Assembly: GCF_910593845.1 (NCBI RefSeq)
Contig: NZ_CAJVAS010000026.1
Coordinates: 28,875-92,874, forward strand
Reading direction: 5' to 3'
Source: Paenibacillus solanacearum
GTDB taxonomy: Bacteria > Bacillota > Bacilli > Paenibacillales > NBRC-103111
DNA length: 64,000 nucleotides
Position numbers and translations under genes: made by a program. Shown here piece after piece: positions 26,446 to 34,711 of the stretch. Under the pieces are notes generated by a model. The model had not been told where the DNA came from. It did no database searches and saw nothing but the letters and a program-made list of their open reading frames with translations. Numbering within the stretch: the stretch's first letter is position 1; the number at the start of each line of letters is the position of its first letter.

Positions 26446-27663
26446 ATGACGCTAAGCGCCGCCGCAACCATGCTGAGACGGTTCTTGCTCGTTCCCGCCG
26501 CATCTTCCGTCCTGCTGCTGGCGGGCTGCTGGGATCGCACAGAGGTGAACGATTTGGCGATCATTATGGCCGCGGGATTGGACAAGCCGACGGATAGCAC
26601 CGTCGAGCTGTCTGTTCAGGTGTTCGTGCCGAGAACGGCCGGCTCGGGAGGTGAAGATATCGCCTCCACCAGCAGCTCGGGCGGGACCGGGCAGACACTG
26701 GTCCGATCGGCGGAAGGCTATACGCTGGCCGACGCCATATCCAAGCTGCAGGAGAAGCTGCCGCGGCTCATCTTCTGGGGCCATGCCGAAATTTTCATTT
26801 TCGGCGAACAGATGGCCAGGGCCGGGCTGCGGGAACATATCGACTTCCTCACGAGGGCGCCCGGGCCCCGCGAACGCGCCAACCTGTTCATCAGCAAAGG
26901 GACGGCCAAAAGCATTCTGAGGCTTCTGCCGCCGCTGGAACGCAGCTCGGCTGAAGTGCTGAGGGAGCTTGCCCGCACGCAGACTGGACTCAGCATTACG
27001 ATCAAAGAATATGCCCAGATGATGGTCGGAGGCTCCGATGCTTCGGTGCTGCCGTGGGTCGAGATCACCCCGGCCGACCCCGAATCGCCTCCGACGCAGA
27101 CAATCGGATATATTAACGGCTCCGCCGTCTTGAAGAAGGACCGCATGGTCGGCTGGATCGACGACCGGCTGACCCGAGGGCTGCTCTGGCTTCGCAACGA
27201 GGTCAAGACAGCTACGGTCACCATCTCGCCCAAGGAAGCGAAGGGGCGCGTGTCGCTCTCCCTGCTGCGCGCCCGGTCGGAACTCGTCCCGCGGATTGAG
27301 AACGGCGTATGGAGCATGACGGTGAAGATCGAGACGGAGGATGATATTATTCAAAACACGACGAATCTGGATTTGTCCAAACCGGAGCTATCCCATAGTC
27401 TGGAGCGGCAGCTCGCCGAATCGATCGAAGCGCGCATCCGAGCCGCGCTCGTCAAACCGCAAAAGCAGTGGAACGCAGACATTTTCGATTTTGCCGACGC
27501 TTTTCGCAGAGCGTATCCGAAGGAGTGGAAGCAGTCCAAGGCGCGCTGGAACGAAATTTTTCCCGACGTCGAGGTCCGCATCGAATCCAAAGTGAAAGTT
27601 TTGCGCACCGGCTTATCCTCCTCAGGCGTAATCAGCCTGGAAAGAGAGCGGAGGACCGAATGA
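26446..27663 (+). CDS. Spore germination receptor C subunit (GerC-family lipoprotein)
   Basis: A 405-residue GerC-type lipoprotein. The signal peptide ends in the lipobox LLLAGC followed by WDRTEVNDLAI, the standard GerC opening (CWD-x-x-E-[IV]-x-D-[LR]). GTGQTLVRSAEGYTLADAI and FWGHAEIFIFGE are family motifs in the first domain; the C-terminal ends with a lysine-rich helix. The frame is open far upstream through the B gene, but that part is out of frame with gerB and has no role; AGGAGG at 26431-26436 sets the start at ATG 26446 (ATG 26440 is too close). The gene ends in an ATGA overlap with a small fourth gene. Confidence 0.92.
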   Translation: MTLSAAATMLRRFLLVPAASSVLLLAGCWDRTEVNDLAIIMAAGLDKPTDSTVELSVQVFVPRTAGSGGEDIASTSSSGGTGQTLVRSAEGYTLADAISKLQEKLPRLIFWGHAEIFIFGEQMARAGLREHIDFLTRAPGPRERANLFISKGTAKSILRLLPPLERSSAEVLRELARTQTGLSITIKEYAQMMVGGSDASVLPWVEITPADPESPPTQTIGYINGSAVLKKDRMVGWIDDRLTRGLLWLRNEVKTATVTISPKEAKGRVSLSLLRARSELVPRIENGVWSMTVKIETEDDIIQNTTNLDLSKPELSHSLERQLAESIEARIRAALVKPQKQWNADIFDFADAFRRAYPKEWKQSKARWNEIFPDVEVRIESKVKVLRTGLSSSGVISLERERRTE

Positions 27664-27884
27664 AATGGGGCTCCTTCATCGTAGTGACGCTGGTCGTGCT
27701 GTTCATCATTTTGTTTGAAAAGCCGCGGATGGCCCGGTATCCGGCCAAAGACAAGCTCGCCTTCGCCGTGCTGCTCGCCTTCGGCTGGGGCATAACGCTG
27801 CTGCTTGTCCTTTATCCCGAAGTGCCGGGTCCGACGGATGTGGTGGAGGCGATCTACAGGCCGCTGGGACGGCTTCTCCGATAA
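27660..27884 (+). CDS. Small two-helix membrane protein, candidate germination receptor D subunit
   Basis: A 74-residue protein with two hydrophobic helices (about residues 4-19 and 33-52) joined by a short basic loop (EKPRMARYPAKDK). It starts on the ATGA overlap with the C subunit gene, so it is almost certainly part of the receptor operon. Small two-helix 'D' proteins are known to accompany some Bacillus germinant receptors and modulate them. I see no specific family motif, so the assignment rests on size, topology and position. Confidence 0.75.
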   Translation: MKWGSFIVVTLVVLFIILFEKPRMARYPAKDKLAFAVLLAFGWGITLLLVLYPEVPGPTDVVEAIYRPLGRLLR

Positions 27885-27983
27885 GAATCTGCCGCACGCA
27901 CTGCCGGCTGTCAGCCAACTGTTGCTTATTTATCACTTTCCTTATTGCCGTGCAGGGGTTACACTGGAGATAACCTAACAGCG

Positions 27984-28021
27984 CCGGAACTCCTTTTGCT
28001 ATCGGGGGGCCGGTTTTTTTT
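27984..28021 (+). terminator. Terminator of the germination operon
   Basis: Imperfect hairpin CCGGAACTCC / GGGGGGCCGG followed by eight T residues, 100 bases after the last gene of the operon. Confidence 0.7.
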
Positions 28022-28041
28022 ATCGAATTTTTACATAACTT

Positions 28042-28067
28042 TGAACTGACCATGAACCTGCATCGTC
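28042..28067 (+). promoter_or_regulatory. Candidate ECF-type promoter of the sigma/anti-sigma operon
   Basis: TGAAC (28042-28046), a 17-base spacer and CGTC (28064-28067) match the AAC/CGTC form of Bacillus ECF promoters. Position just ahead of an ECF sigma gene suggests autoregulation. Transcription would begin near 28074, leaving a leader of about 15 bases. Confidence 0.5.
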
Positions 28068-28089
28068 AAAAGGATTAGAGGTGGCCCCG

Positions 28090-28662
28090 TTGGAATCCGA
28101 AGCAAACTTCGAATATTTGAAATACTTGACGGAAACTTCCGATAAGAAGGCGATCGTATCGGAGCTCATGACCGCCTACGGAAAAGACGTATGGAACTAC
28201 GCATATAGCATTACGCACAAGCGGGATCAGGCGGACGACATTACACAGGAAGTGTTTATTAAAGTGTTCCGCAACCTCTACACGTTTCGCAGCGAATCGT
28301 CCGTGAAGACATGGCTGCTCGCCATCACCCGCAACATGGCGCTCGATTACCGCCGTTCGGCATTTTTGCGCAGAGTGACGCTGGTCGGCTTCCTGCACAC
28401 ATCGGCTGAGCAAGGGAAGAGCACGTCCGGCGCGGAAGCGCAGGTCATGGAGAAGCTGGCCGTGGGCGACATGTGGAATTTGGTGATGAAGCTGCCCGCC
28501 AAGTATCGGGAGGTGCTTATTTTGTACGCGCATTACCAGCTGTCGATGAAGGAAATGGCCGAAGTGCTCGGTGTTAGCGAAGGAACGGTGAAATCGAGGC
28601 TTTTTCACGCACGAGGCAAAATTTCGAAGCTGAAGGAGAGTAAGTCCCGTGGATCCGATTGA
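28090..28662 (+). CDS. ECF-family RNA polymerase sigma factor
   Basis: About 190 residues with the two ECF regions. Region 2 spans about 25-90 (QADDITQEVFIKVFRNLYTF, SVKTWLLAITRNMALDYRRS) and region 4 about 130-180 (LPAKYREVLILYAHYQLSMKEMAEVLGVSEGTVKSRL, the helix-turn-helix that binds -35). I favour TTG 28090, which has AGAGGTGG ending five bases upstream; GTG 28081 with AAAGGA is an alternative but would leave almost no leader from the candidate ECF promoter. It overlaps the next gene by 14 bases, whose product looks like its membrane anti-sigma factor. The stimulus is unknown. Confidence 0.85.
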   Translation: MESEANFEYLKYLTETSDKKAIVSELMTAYGKDVWNYAYSITHKRDQADDITQEVFIKVFRNLYTFRSESSVKTWLLAITRNMALDYRRSAFLRRVTLVGFLHTSAEQGKSTSGAEAQVMEKLAVGDMWNLVMKLPAKYREVLILYAHYQLSMKEMAEVLGVSEGTVKSRLFHARGKISKLKESKSRGSD

Positions 28663-29938
28663 CAAGGAGCTTAAGGAAGGACTGTCCGACGGCCCGCTCG
28701 GACATCAGGACGCGTTTTCGGATAGCTTAAGAAAGCGAATCGAGAGAAGGATCGAGGAAAAGGTAAGACCGCGCCGCTCCCGAGCGCCCTGGTTCGCGGC
28801 AACATGCGTCGTGCTTGCGGCGGCGGCATGCTTGCTGGTAGGCGACTGGAACAGCCTGCTCCCTCATCCGGAGGTGAATCCGGCGATGGAAGCGGCCGAG
28901 CCTGTCGCGGACATTCAATATTATGCTGACGACCAGCAGGCCGTCCCGCTTCAATCCGCGCTGCTCATCGGGCTGCGCACGGACCAGCAAAGTCCGCAGA
29001 TCGGCGAGCAATTCAGCACCTATCGGACGCTGCTGATCGCGCCGGAGCAGAACCGCCTGCAGACGATTGCCGAAGGTTCGGGCATTCTGATGCCGTACAA
29101 GATGAGCTTCTGGAAAATCGACAACGAGCGCCGCGAATCGGCGCATGAAGAATCACGCACGCTGTCCGCTTACTTGACGAACGGCAAGACGGCGACCCGC
29201 CAGCTCGTCGCTCCGCCGGTGAAGCCGCTTACGCAATCAGAGAAGCTGCTGTTTGCCGGAAACCGGTATATGGCCGTGGGGCAAACCGTAAACGACCGCT
29301 CGACGAAGGAGGCCGCCTCCAAGTACGAGTACGTCTGGGTGAAAGAGCTGGACCAGCTCGCAAACCGCAGCAAATCGAGCATGACGCCTTTGCGAGAGCC
29401 GCACGTCACGCTGCGCACCGTTTACGGCGCCGATACGGCCGATCCCGCGATGCGGAGGCTGCAGGCCGTCCTGCCCTCTCAGCCGGGCGAACCCGCTGCC
29501 CGCGAGCCGGCCGCGGCGGCTGCAGATACGACCGGAGAGAGCTGGACGATCACCCGTAGACAAGGGCGCTGGGTGCCGCAGGTGGCGGACTACGCCGTAC
29601 AGCCATCCTCCAAGGAGCATCGCTATGAGCTTAAAGATTTCCCGGCCCCTCTGCCGGAAGCCGTCGTCTCGCACGACCGGCTTGTGGCCGATTGGCAGGA
29701 AATCAAGCGGCTGCGGCCAACGGCAAGCGATGCGTTCTCCTCGCCGACGGAAGATATGGTTGCCGTCGTGTCGGATCGTGACGTCGTCGTCTACCCGTAC
29801 CAGAAACGGCTGATCGGGCAGCCCCTGCTGTCCTTCACTTTGGGCCGCAACGAGTCAGTCGTTATGGTGCAGTGGGCCGTCGGGGATTACGTCGAGCAGT
29901 GGAAGCAGCAAGCGAAGACGTATTTGGAAAACGAGTAG
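28649..29938 (+). CDS. Single-pass membrane protein, putative anti-sigma factor without a zinc motif
   Basis: A 429-residue protein: a short cytoplasmic N-terminal stretch (about 1-46, basic near SLRKRIERRIEEK), one membrane helix (about 47-65, APWFAATCVVLAAAACLLV), and a large outside domain of about 360 residues. I recognise no named domain in the outside part; it has an alanine-proline rich low-complexity insert around residues 278-292. Overlap with the ECF sigma gene by 14 bases and the topology point to an anti-sigma factor. The usual zinc-binding HxxxCxxC motif of that class is absent. GTG start, with AAGGAG eight bases upstream. Convergent with the next gene only 6 bases away. Confidence 0.65.
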   Translation: MDPIDKELKEGLSDGPLGHQDAFSDSLRKRIERRIEEKVRPRRSRAPWFAATCVVLAAAACLLVGDWNSLLPHPEVNPAMEAAEPVADIQYYADDQQAVPLQSALLIGLRTDQQSPQIGEQFSTYRTLLIAPEQNRLQTIAEGSGILMPYKMSFWKIDNERRESAHEESRTLSAYLTNGKTATRQLVAPPVKPLTQSEKLLFAGNRYMAVGQTVNDRSTKEAASKYEYVWVKELDQLANRSKSSMTPLREPHVTLRTVYGADTADPAMRRLQAVLPSQPGEPAAREPAAAAADTTGESWTITRRQGRWVPQVADYAVQPSSKEHRYELKDFPAPLPEAVVSHDRLVADWQEIKRLRPTASDAFSSPTEDMVAVVSDRDVVVYPYQKRLIGQPLLSFTLGRNESVVMVQWAVGDYVEQWKQQAKTYLENE

Positions 29939-29944
29939 CTGCGA

Positions 29945-31126
29945 TCACGGCCCGTAAGTGATATGGCCTTCGAACGACGGCTTCACGGGAACAATAAGAA
30001 TATGCGTTTGTCCCGGTACGAGGGACACTTCACGGCCTTGATCGTAGTAGCGGATCGGGTCGTTTTCTTTGTCACGTTTCCAGACGACCCGCCGCATGAC
30101 GCCCTGCTGAAACAGTATCGCGCTGCCTGTCCCGGTCAGCCGCACCTCCTGCCGGCCTTCGCTGTCGAGCACCCGGTGATCCGTTCCCATCACGATCACG
30201 TTCGCTGCCGCGAGCTGCTCGCTGTTGTTCAGATCGATATGCTTGACGCCGTTAATAAACCGTTTGTACAGGTGCGTCGCCGCATCGAATTGGTACGATA
30301 CTTTATAGCTCTTAAGCAAGAAGGTGACATCGATCTTCGGCGCCTCCTCGTGATCCGCCGCCCCGGACTTCGCATCCGTTCCGGGCAGGCGGGTCTGGTC
30401 CGTGCCGAGCGTCTCCACCGCTCCGACGCCGGTGCTATCTTCGGCAAAACGGAATACCGCCGCGTCCGTCCCGCTCCGCTCCAGTCCGCGCTTGTCGGCG
30501 CCGGCCCGGATCTTGTCCAGGCTCGTGTACAAATTATGCGGCGCCTTACGGAACGACTCCCGCCAGAAGTACGGACCCGCATTCGTAATTTCGTCCAGAT
30601 CGGGTATACGTTCCTGCGCCAGCTGCGCATAGGCGTCCGGGCTGCCGCCGGCATGCACCTGAATCGCGCCCAGCGCCTTGCCCAGCTCGATGAAATACGG
30701 CCGGATGCTTCGCACCGGTCCGATCGGTTCGGAGAAGCTGCGGCTCTGGAACACGGCGACCAGACGCGTAATCTCGCCTTCAGCCAAACTCTCGTATAGT
30801 AGATCCGCCTGGGACAGCCCGCTTTGCGGACGCGCCGACGGGTGGTTATTGACCATCACCATAACCGGACGGCTATCGGCCTTCTCCGGCAGCGCCAGCC
30901 CGGTCAGCGGCGCGCGGTACACGGGAGCAGGCGGCGGGGCCGGTTCCTGTGCGCGGCTAACCGGCTTCGCCGGCGGAGGCGTCTCGGCGGAAGGCTGCTC
31001 CGCCGCACCCGGCTTGGCCTGCTGGCAAGCCGCCGCCGTGCACGCCAAGCTGCTGGCCAGCAGCGCGAGCGCTCCACGCCTCTGCAGCTTGCGCCATAAT
31101 GTTTTCCAGCTGTATCGTCTTCTCAT
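29945..31126 (-). CDS. DUF3048 (YerB-like) lipoprotein
   Basis: A 393-residue protein resembling YerB. Signal peptide followed by a probable lipobox (TAAAC near residue 34), then a proline-rich linker (about 45-70), then a DUF3048 N-terminal part (PLTGL, RPVMVMVNNHPSARPQSGLSQADLLYESLAEGEITRLVAVF, IGPVRSIRPYF, HAGGSPDAY) and a C-terminal part (LFQQGVMRRVVWKRDKENDPIRYYDQGREV, then PGQTHILIVP). The function of this family is not known. Start ATG 31126 is preferred because GAGGTGA lies eight bases upstream. Confidence 0.85.
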   Translation of the reverse strand: MRRRYSWKTLWRKLQRRGALALLASSLACTAAACQQAKPGAAEQPSAETPPPAKPVSRAQEPAPPPAPVYRAPLTGLALPEKADSRPVMVMVNNHPSARPQSGLSQADLLYESLAEGEITRLVAVFQSRSFSEPIGPVRSIRPYFIELGKALGAIQVHAGGSPDAYAQLAQERIPDLDEITNAGPYFWRESFRKAPHNLYTSLDKIRAGADKRGLERSGTDAAVFRFAEDSTGVGAVETLGTDQTRLPGTDAKSGAADHEEAPKIDVTFLLKSYKVSYQFDAATHLYKRFINGVKHIDLNNSEQLAAANVIVMGTDHRVLDSEGRQEVRLTGTGSAILFQQGVMRRVVWKRDKENDPIRYYDQGREVSLVPGQTHILIVPVKPSFEGHITYGP

Positions 31127-31218
31127 CTGTCCAATCACCTCATCCTTGTGCATCTACTAATCTATATTCTAGCAAAGGAACAAATAGAAGTGGATTTCGA
31201 TCCCCATGGCAGCATAAC

Positions 31219-31248
31219 AAAAAAATGCCCTACACTCAGGGCATTTTT
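31219..31248. terminator. Terminator after the second sugar isomerase gene
   Basis: Perfect hairpin AAAAATGCCC-TACACTCA-GGGCATTTTT with a seven-T run on the minus strand, 80 bases beyond the isomerase stop; it would also work on the plus strand. Confidence 0.82.
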
Positions 31249-31328
31249 CACTTCCTATTCCATGGGCCGCAGACGAGAGCCTCCCGAAGCGGATTACCGT
31301 TCTCTCCACCGTCTCTTACTTGAATGGC

Positions 31329-32186
31329 CTACAGCTCGGCAAGCAGCCCGCGAATGTGCTGCGCGTACACCTTGAGCAGCTCTCTGGACTCATATTTCCC
31401 GCTGAAATCTTCCACGCCGAGGTATCCGTCATAACCAACCGCCTGCAAATCGCCGAGCACCTGCTTCCAATCGACGACCCCTTCGGCAATCGGCTCCCAG
31501 TACGAAGTCCATGCCTGCGAACCGTTCGTACGCAGCTCGGTTTTCTTATAGCCGGTGTTTTTGATATGCACATGCGCAAGGTAAGGCCCTAACAATTCAA
31601 GGCCCATGCGAAAATTTTCGTAGCCTTCGTGAATCATATTGCCCGGATCGAACAGAACGCCGAGGTGATTCGGGTCAAATCGGCTGACCAGACGGTGCGC
31701 CAGACCGGCGCTCGGCGCGATCGTCATATGATGGGTCTCGATCAAGCATTTGATGCCATACTGCTTCGCCAACTCCTCCACGCCGGCCAAGTACGTCACC
31801 GCGCGGTCGAACAGCTCGTTGTAGTGCTGCTGCCCATTATATCCGGGTACGCCGACACGAATCATTTTCGCTCCGAGCTTGCTCGCGGACTTCAGCGCCT
31901 GCTCCGTTTCGCCCAAATCGCAGGCGTTCAAGTAGGGCGTCAGGCTGAGCAGCTCCAGCCCGTTATCCCGGGTAATGCGAGCGAACCGTTCCAGCTCGGC
32001 GTCATCGGCCGCCGGATCGATCGTGCACAGATTGTTCCGCCAAAACGACGGCTTCTCGCTCTTCAAAGCCTCCGGCGTATCTTTATATCGCCATTCGATA
32101 CCGTCCAGACCCGCTTCCTTCGCCGCCGCAGCCAACTCTTCCGGGGTCAGATCCGGCGTAACGACGCTGAATACCGACAATTTCAT
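31329..32186 (-). CDS. Sugar phosphate isomerase/epimerase (TIM barrel)
   Basis: A 285-residue TIM-barrel protein of the same superfamily as the one at 19545-20402 but clearly a different member. It begins MKLSVFSVVTPDLTPEELAAAAKEAGLDGIEW (first strand and helix), with CLIETHH (metal-binding Glu/His), VLFDPGNM (Asp), HVHIKNTG and YLGVEDF (last metal-binding Glu). Probably a keto-sugar or inosose isomerase. GGAGG lies ten bases before the ATG at 32186. Monocistronic with its own promoter and a palindromic candidate operator; no oxidoreductase partner is adjacent. Confidence 0.86.
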   Translation of the reverse strand: MKLSVFSVVTPDLTPEELAAAAKEAGLDGIEWRYKDTPEALKSEKPSFWRNNLCTIDPAADDAELERFARITRDNGLELLSLTPYLNACDLGETEQALKSASKLGAKMIRVGVPGYNGQQHYNELFDRAVTYLAGVEELAKQYGIKCLIETHHMTIAPSAGLAHRLVSRFDPNHLGVLFDPGNMIHEGYENFRMGLELLGPYLAHVHIKNTGYKKTELRTNGSQAWTSYWEPIAEGVVDWKQVLGDLQAVGYDGYLGVEDFSGKYESRELLKVYAQHIRGLLAEL

Positions 32187-32236
32187 AGCGTTTCTTCCTC
32201 CGTTCCGGTATGTAATGAATAGTTGTCTCACTCCGA

Positions 32237-32284
32237 TTATAACAGGCGGCGCTGCTCTGCGCATTAAAAATGTTCACGTGAACA
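32237..32284 (-). promoter_or_regulatory. Extended -10 promoter and perfect palindromic operator for the sugar isomerase
   Basis: On the minus strand TGTTATAAT (extended -10, 32237-32245) lies about 50 bases before the start, with no recognisable -35. A perfect 14-bp palindrome TGTTCACGTGAACA is at 32271-32284, centred about 40 bases upstream of the -10. The absence of a -35 box with an upstream palindrome suggests activator control, but that is inference. The rest of the 331-base gap (32285-32517) contains no gene I can support. Confidence 0.6.
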
Positions 32285-32517
32285 TAACAGCAGCCGGCGG
32301 CTTGTCCAGCAACGGCGCAAGCCGCGGCGGGCAGCTTGCGCCTTTCGCACCGTGCCTCAGCAGCTCCTCTATCGCGAGTGCATTCATGGCGTTAACCTGA
32401 TCACTACATAATATGATCCAGCAGCCCTTCGTGCTCCCTTCTCCTCGTCCGCCATATCGTATATTGGGATGCGAAGCCGAAGCTATATTTTCGGAGGACG
32501 GCATCGTTATTCCCTGC

Positions 32518-33300
32518 TCAACTGAGCATCCAGCAATTCAAGCTCAAGGTGCCGTAGTGATATTGCTGATGCAGCAACTTCGCTTTGCGGCTGCCGTCGC
32601 ACGCTCCCATGCTGACGAACAGCGGCAGCAGATGCTCGCGGCCGGGAACGGCATCCTGCGCATAGGGGGCCCGGCTCTCGTAATCGTACAAGCTTTCCAG
32701 ATCCCATATCTGGATTTTCTCGTCCAGCCACCGATCGAACCGGACCGCCCAGCGCTCCGCTTTCCCGTGGCTCCAATTCATTTTGCGCAGGTTGCGCACC
32801 GTTCCGCCGCTGCCAATGATCATATAGTTGTTCTTCCGGAGCTCGTTGAGCGCCTTTCCGATCCGGTAGCTATCTTCCGGCACGGACCTCGGATTGATCG
32901 ATGCCGTAATGACGGGAATATTCGCAGCCGGATACATGAGCGACAGCACCGTCCATCCGCCGTAATCGAGCCCTCGGCCGTCATCGATTTCGCAGCCCAT
33001 CCCGTCGGAAGCCAGCAGCCGCTGCACATCATGCGCGAGAACGATGCTGCCTTGCGCCGGGTATTCGAACGCAGACAGTTCTTCGGGTAAGCCCCAGTCG
33101 TCTTTTAGCGTTGCAAGCTGCGGAGCGCCGGTTACCTTCTGAACGGAACTCGTCCATTGCGAACTGAACAGGACAATGCCCTTCGGCCGGGGAAGCCTTG
33201 CGCCGAGATACCCAAGAAATTTCGTAAACGCGTTAAGCTCTGTCACAAGATGCGGTACGCCATGCGACATAAAAAACGCCGGATACATCGCCATCGCCAT
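32518..33300 (-). CDS. LigB-type extradiol ring-cleavage dioxygenase (DODA family)
   Basis: A 260-residue protein of the class III extradiol dioxygenase family that includes 4,5-DOPA dioxygenase and E. coli YgiD. It begins MYPAFFMSHGVP (iron-binding His), continues with IVLFSSQW, YPAQGS, DYGGWTVLSLMYP and VITASIN, and ends with an HGTLSL-like YHYGTLSLNCW. The canonical residues of the family are His near 10, the segment GxDHGxW (here GLDYGGW, so a His is Tyr) and later SHG. The true substrate is unknown; many bacterial members have none assigned. Start at ATG 33300 or 33294, both just after AAGGAGG. Confidence 0.82.
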   Translation of the reverse strand: MAMAMYPAFFMSHGVPHLVTELNAFTKFLGYLGARLPRPKGIVLFSSQWTSSVQKVTGAPQLATLKDDWGLPEELSAFEYPAQGSIVLAHDVQRLLASDGMGCEIDDGRGLDYGGWTVLSLMYPAANIPVITASINPRSVPEDSYRIGKALNELRKNNYMIIGSGGTVRNLRKMNWSHGKAERWAVRFDRWLDEKIQIWDLESLYDYESRAPYAQDAVPGREHLLPLFVSMGACDGSRKAKLLHQQYHYGTLSLNCWMLS

Positions 33301-33400
33301 GCCACCTCCTTCGCTAAACCGCCCAACCGTATCAATGCAGGGAATCCCACTCCCACGTATTATACGTTCCACAGCCGCGATCCCATGCCTGCCCCAACAG

Positions 33401-33426
33401 AAAAAAAGCAGCCCGAAGTGGGCTGC
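33401..33426 (-). terminator. Terminator of trxA
   Basis: Minus-strand hairpin GCAGCCC-ACTTC-GGGCTGC followed by seven T residues, 13 bases after the thioredoxin stop codon. Confidence 0.88.
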
Positions 33427-33438
33427 CCTCCATGCGTA

Positions 33439-33753
33439 TTATAGATGCGGCTGAATCAAAGCTTCCAGATCGGCGAGCGGGCGGAAGCCGACGAACGTGC
33501 CGACGTCCTGTCCGTCCTTGAACAGCTTCAGCGTCGGAATGCTCATGACGCCGTATTGTCCGGCCGTCTCCGGATTATCGTCCACGTTGATTTTCGCGAT
33601 CGTGACCGATTCGCCGAGCTTTTGGCTCAGCTCCTCCAGCACGGGCGCAATCATTTTGCAAGGACCGCACCAAGGAGCCCAGAAGTCAGCAAGCACAACA
33701 CCCGATTTGATCGTTTCCGCAAAATTTGCATCTTGTACATTTACAATAGCCAT
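33439..33753 (-). CDS. trxA: Thioredoxin
   Basis: A 104-residue thioredoxin of normal length. The active site WAPWCGPCKM has redox cysteines C29 and C32, the buried Asp is in LADFWAP, and the cis-proline is in MSIPTLKLF. It reduces protein disulfides using electrons from thioredoxin reductase in the cytosol. It has its own terminator, and is preceded by an IDEAL-like gene and a cysteine-rich Rrf2 regulator in the same orientation, which suggests but does not prove redox-linked control. Confidence 0.96.
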   Translation of the reverse strand: MAIVNVQDANFAETIKSGVVLADFWAPWCGPCKMIAPVLEELSQKLGESVTIAKINVDDNPETAGQYGVMSIPTLKLFKDGQDVGTFVGFRPLADLEALIQPHL

Positions 33754-33786
33754 GATACTCCACTCCTTATTTATAATATGTGCGTA

Positions 33787-34179
33787 TTAATCGATATTCA
33801 CGCGTTTGGTCTTCGGATTCGGGACGCTGCGAAGCGCCGGTCCTGGCCGGGAGCCTCTGGACGAAACGAACGACGCGATCGCCTGCTCGGCGCGAAGCTG
33901 CTCGAACCACGCCTGATCCCTGGTCATCAGCGCCAGATCGATCAGGCTGTACACATCCGCCGGCTCGACAGGCTCATAATCCGGAAGGCGTTCCAGCTTC
34001 GCGAGCCGGCCTTCCACCGTACGTCCGACGGCTTCCTCCCGGTCGCTCTGGGTCACGTAGATTTTAGCCATGCCGCCCAGATCGATCGATTCGACGTAAC
34101 CGATAAATTTTTCGTCTTGCAACGAATTGCCTGTTACCCAATCCCCTTCAGCAATGCCGCTTCGCCATACATTCGCCAT
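33787..34179 (-). CDS. IDEAL-domain-like small protein
   Basis: A 130-residue protein. The N-terminal half (about 1-60) is a small beta-rich region (EGDWVTGNSLQDEKFIGYVESIDLGGMAKIYV in pieces), and the middle has the segment VYSLIDLALMTRDQAWFEQL (about 77-96), which resembles the roughly 37-residue IDEAL domain found in several Firmicute proteins of unknown function. The tail is basic (GPALRSVPNPKTKRVNID). GAGGG lies eight bases before the ATG at 34179. I do not recognise a specific role. Confidence 0.6.
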   Translation of the reverse strand: MANVWRSGIAEGDWVTGNSLQDEKFIGYVESIDLGGMAKIYVTQSDREEAVGRTVEGRLAKLERLPDYEPVEPADVYSLIDLALMTRDQAWFEQLRAEQAIASFVSSRGSRPGPALRSVPNPKTKRVNID

Positions 34180-34249
34180 TTCGCTCACCCTCTTTGTTCA
34201 ATATGGACAAGAACTGAAACTGAAATCATAACAGTTCATTTAAAAAAAA

Positions 34250-34681
34250 TTACGCTTTCTCCTGCTGCGCCTCCCGAAGACGGTCCAGCACATGCTGTAT
34301 TGTCAACTGACCGAAAAAAGTAAGCAGCTGCATTTCCGCTTCCGTAAAAATTTGCTCCATGACATCGGCCATGTTGCAAGCGATCATGCAATCCTGTTCC
34401 GCATCGCCGGAGCACCAGCCCGGTTTGATCGAGCCGATGGAGGTGGCCTTGTAAATCTCGGCCAGCGTGACCTTGCTCGGATCGCAGCATAGGATAAACC
34501 CTCCGCCGCTGCCTTCCTTCGTCGCCACATAGCCCAGCTTGCGCAGGCATCCCATCACTTTGCGCACGCGCGCCGGATGTGTGCTTACATTGTGAGCGAT
34601 CATATCGCTAGTTGCCATATGATCCGGTCGATAAGCCAAAAGCACCAGACTGTGGACGGCAATCGTAAACTCGCTGTTCAT
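34250..34681 (-). CDS. Rrf2 family regulator with a cysteine cluster
   Basis: A 143-residue Rrf2-type regulator: N-terminal winged helix (EFTIAVHSLVLLAYR, MIAHNVSTHPARVRKVMGCLRKLGYV, GGGFIL) and a C-terminal dimer helix. It has five cysteines in the second half: CC at about 65-66, then a C-x7-C-x3-C group (about 90-102). Iron-sulfur members such as IscR and NsrR ligate a cluster with C-x5-C-x5-C or C-x7-C-x5-C, so this spacing is near but not identical. It could sense iron-sulfur status, nitric oxide or redox. Its promoter has a perfect inverted repeat covering the -10, implying autorepression. Confidence 0.85.
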   Translation of the reverse strand: MNSEFTIAVHSLVLLAYRPDHMATSDMIAHNVSTHPARVRKVMGCLRKLGYVATKEGSGGGFILCCDPSKVTLAEIYKATSIGSIKPGWCSGDAEQDCMIACNMADVMEQIFTEAEMQLLTFFGQLTIQHVLDRLREAQQEKA

Positions 34682-34711
34682 CTCTGGTGTCTCCCTTCTT
34701 CCGGTTCGCTT

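Noticed and set aside
25942..27663. A longer 573-codon start for the germination C subunit
   Set aside because: The first 168 codons lie over the B gene in another frame and have no signal peptide; AGGAGG and the lipobox place the start at 26446.
28081..28089. GTG at 28081 as the sigma factor start
   Set aside because: Possible, but it leaves almost no leader from the candidate ECF promoter; TTG 28090 with AGAGGTGG fits better.
32274..32504. Short minus-strand frame upstream of the second isomerase that looked faintly like a LacI fragment
   Set aside because: Motif order does not fit LacI and the stretch is too short; treated as chance.
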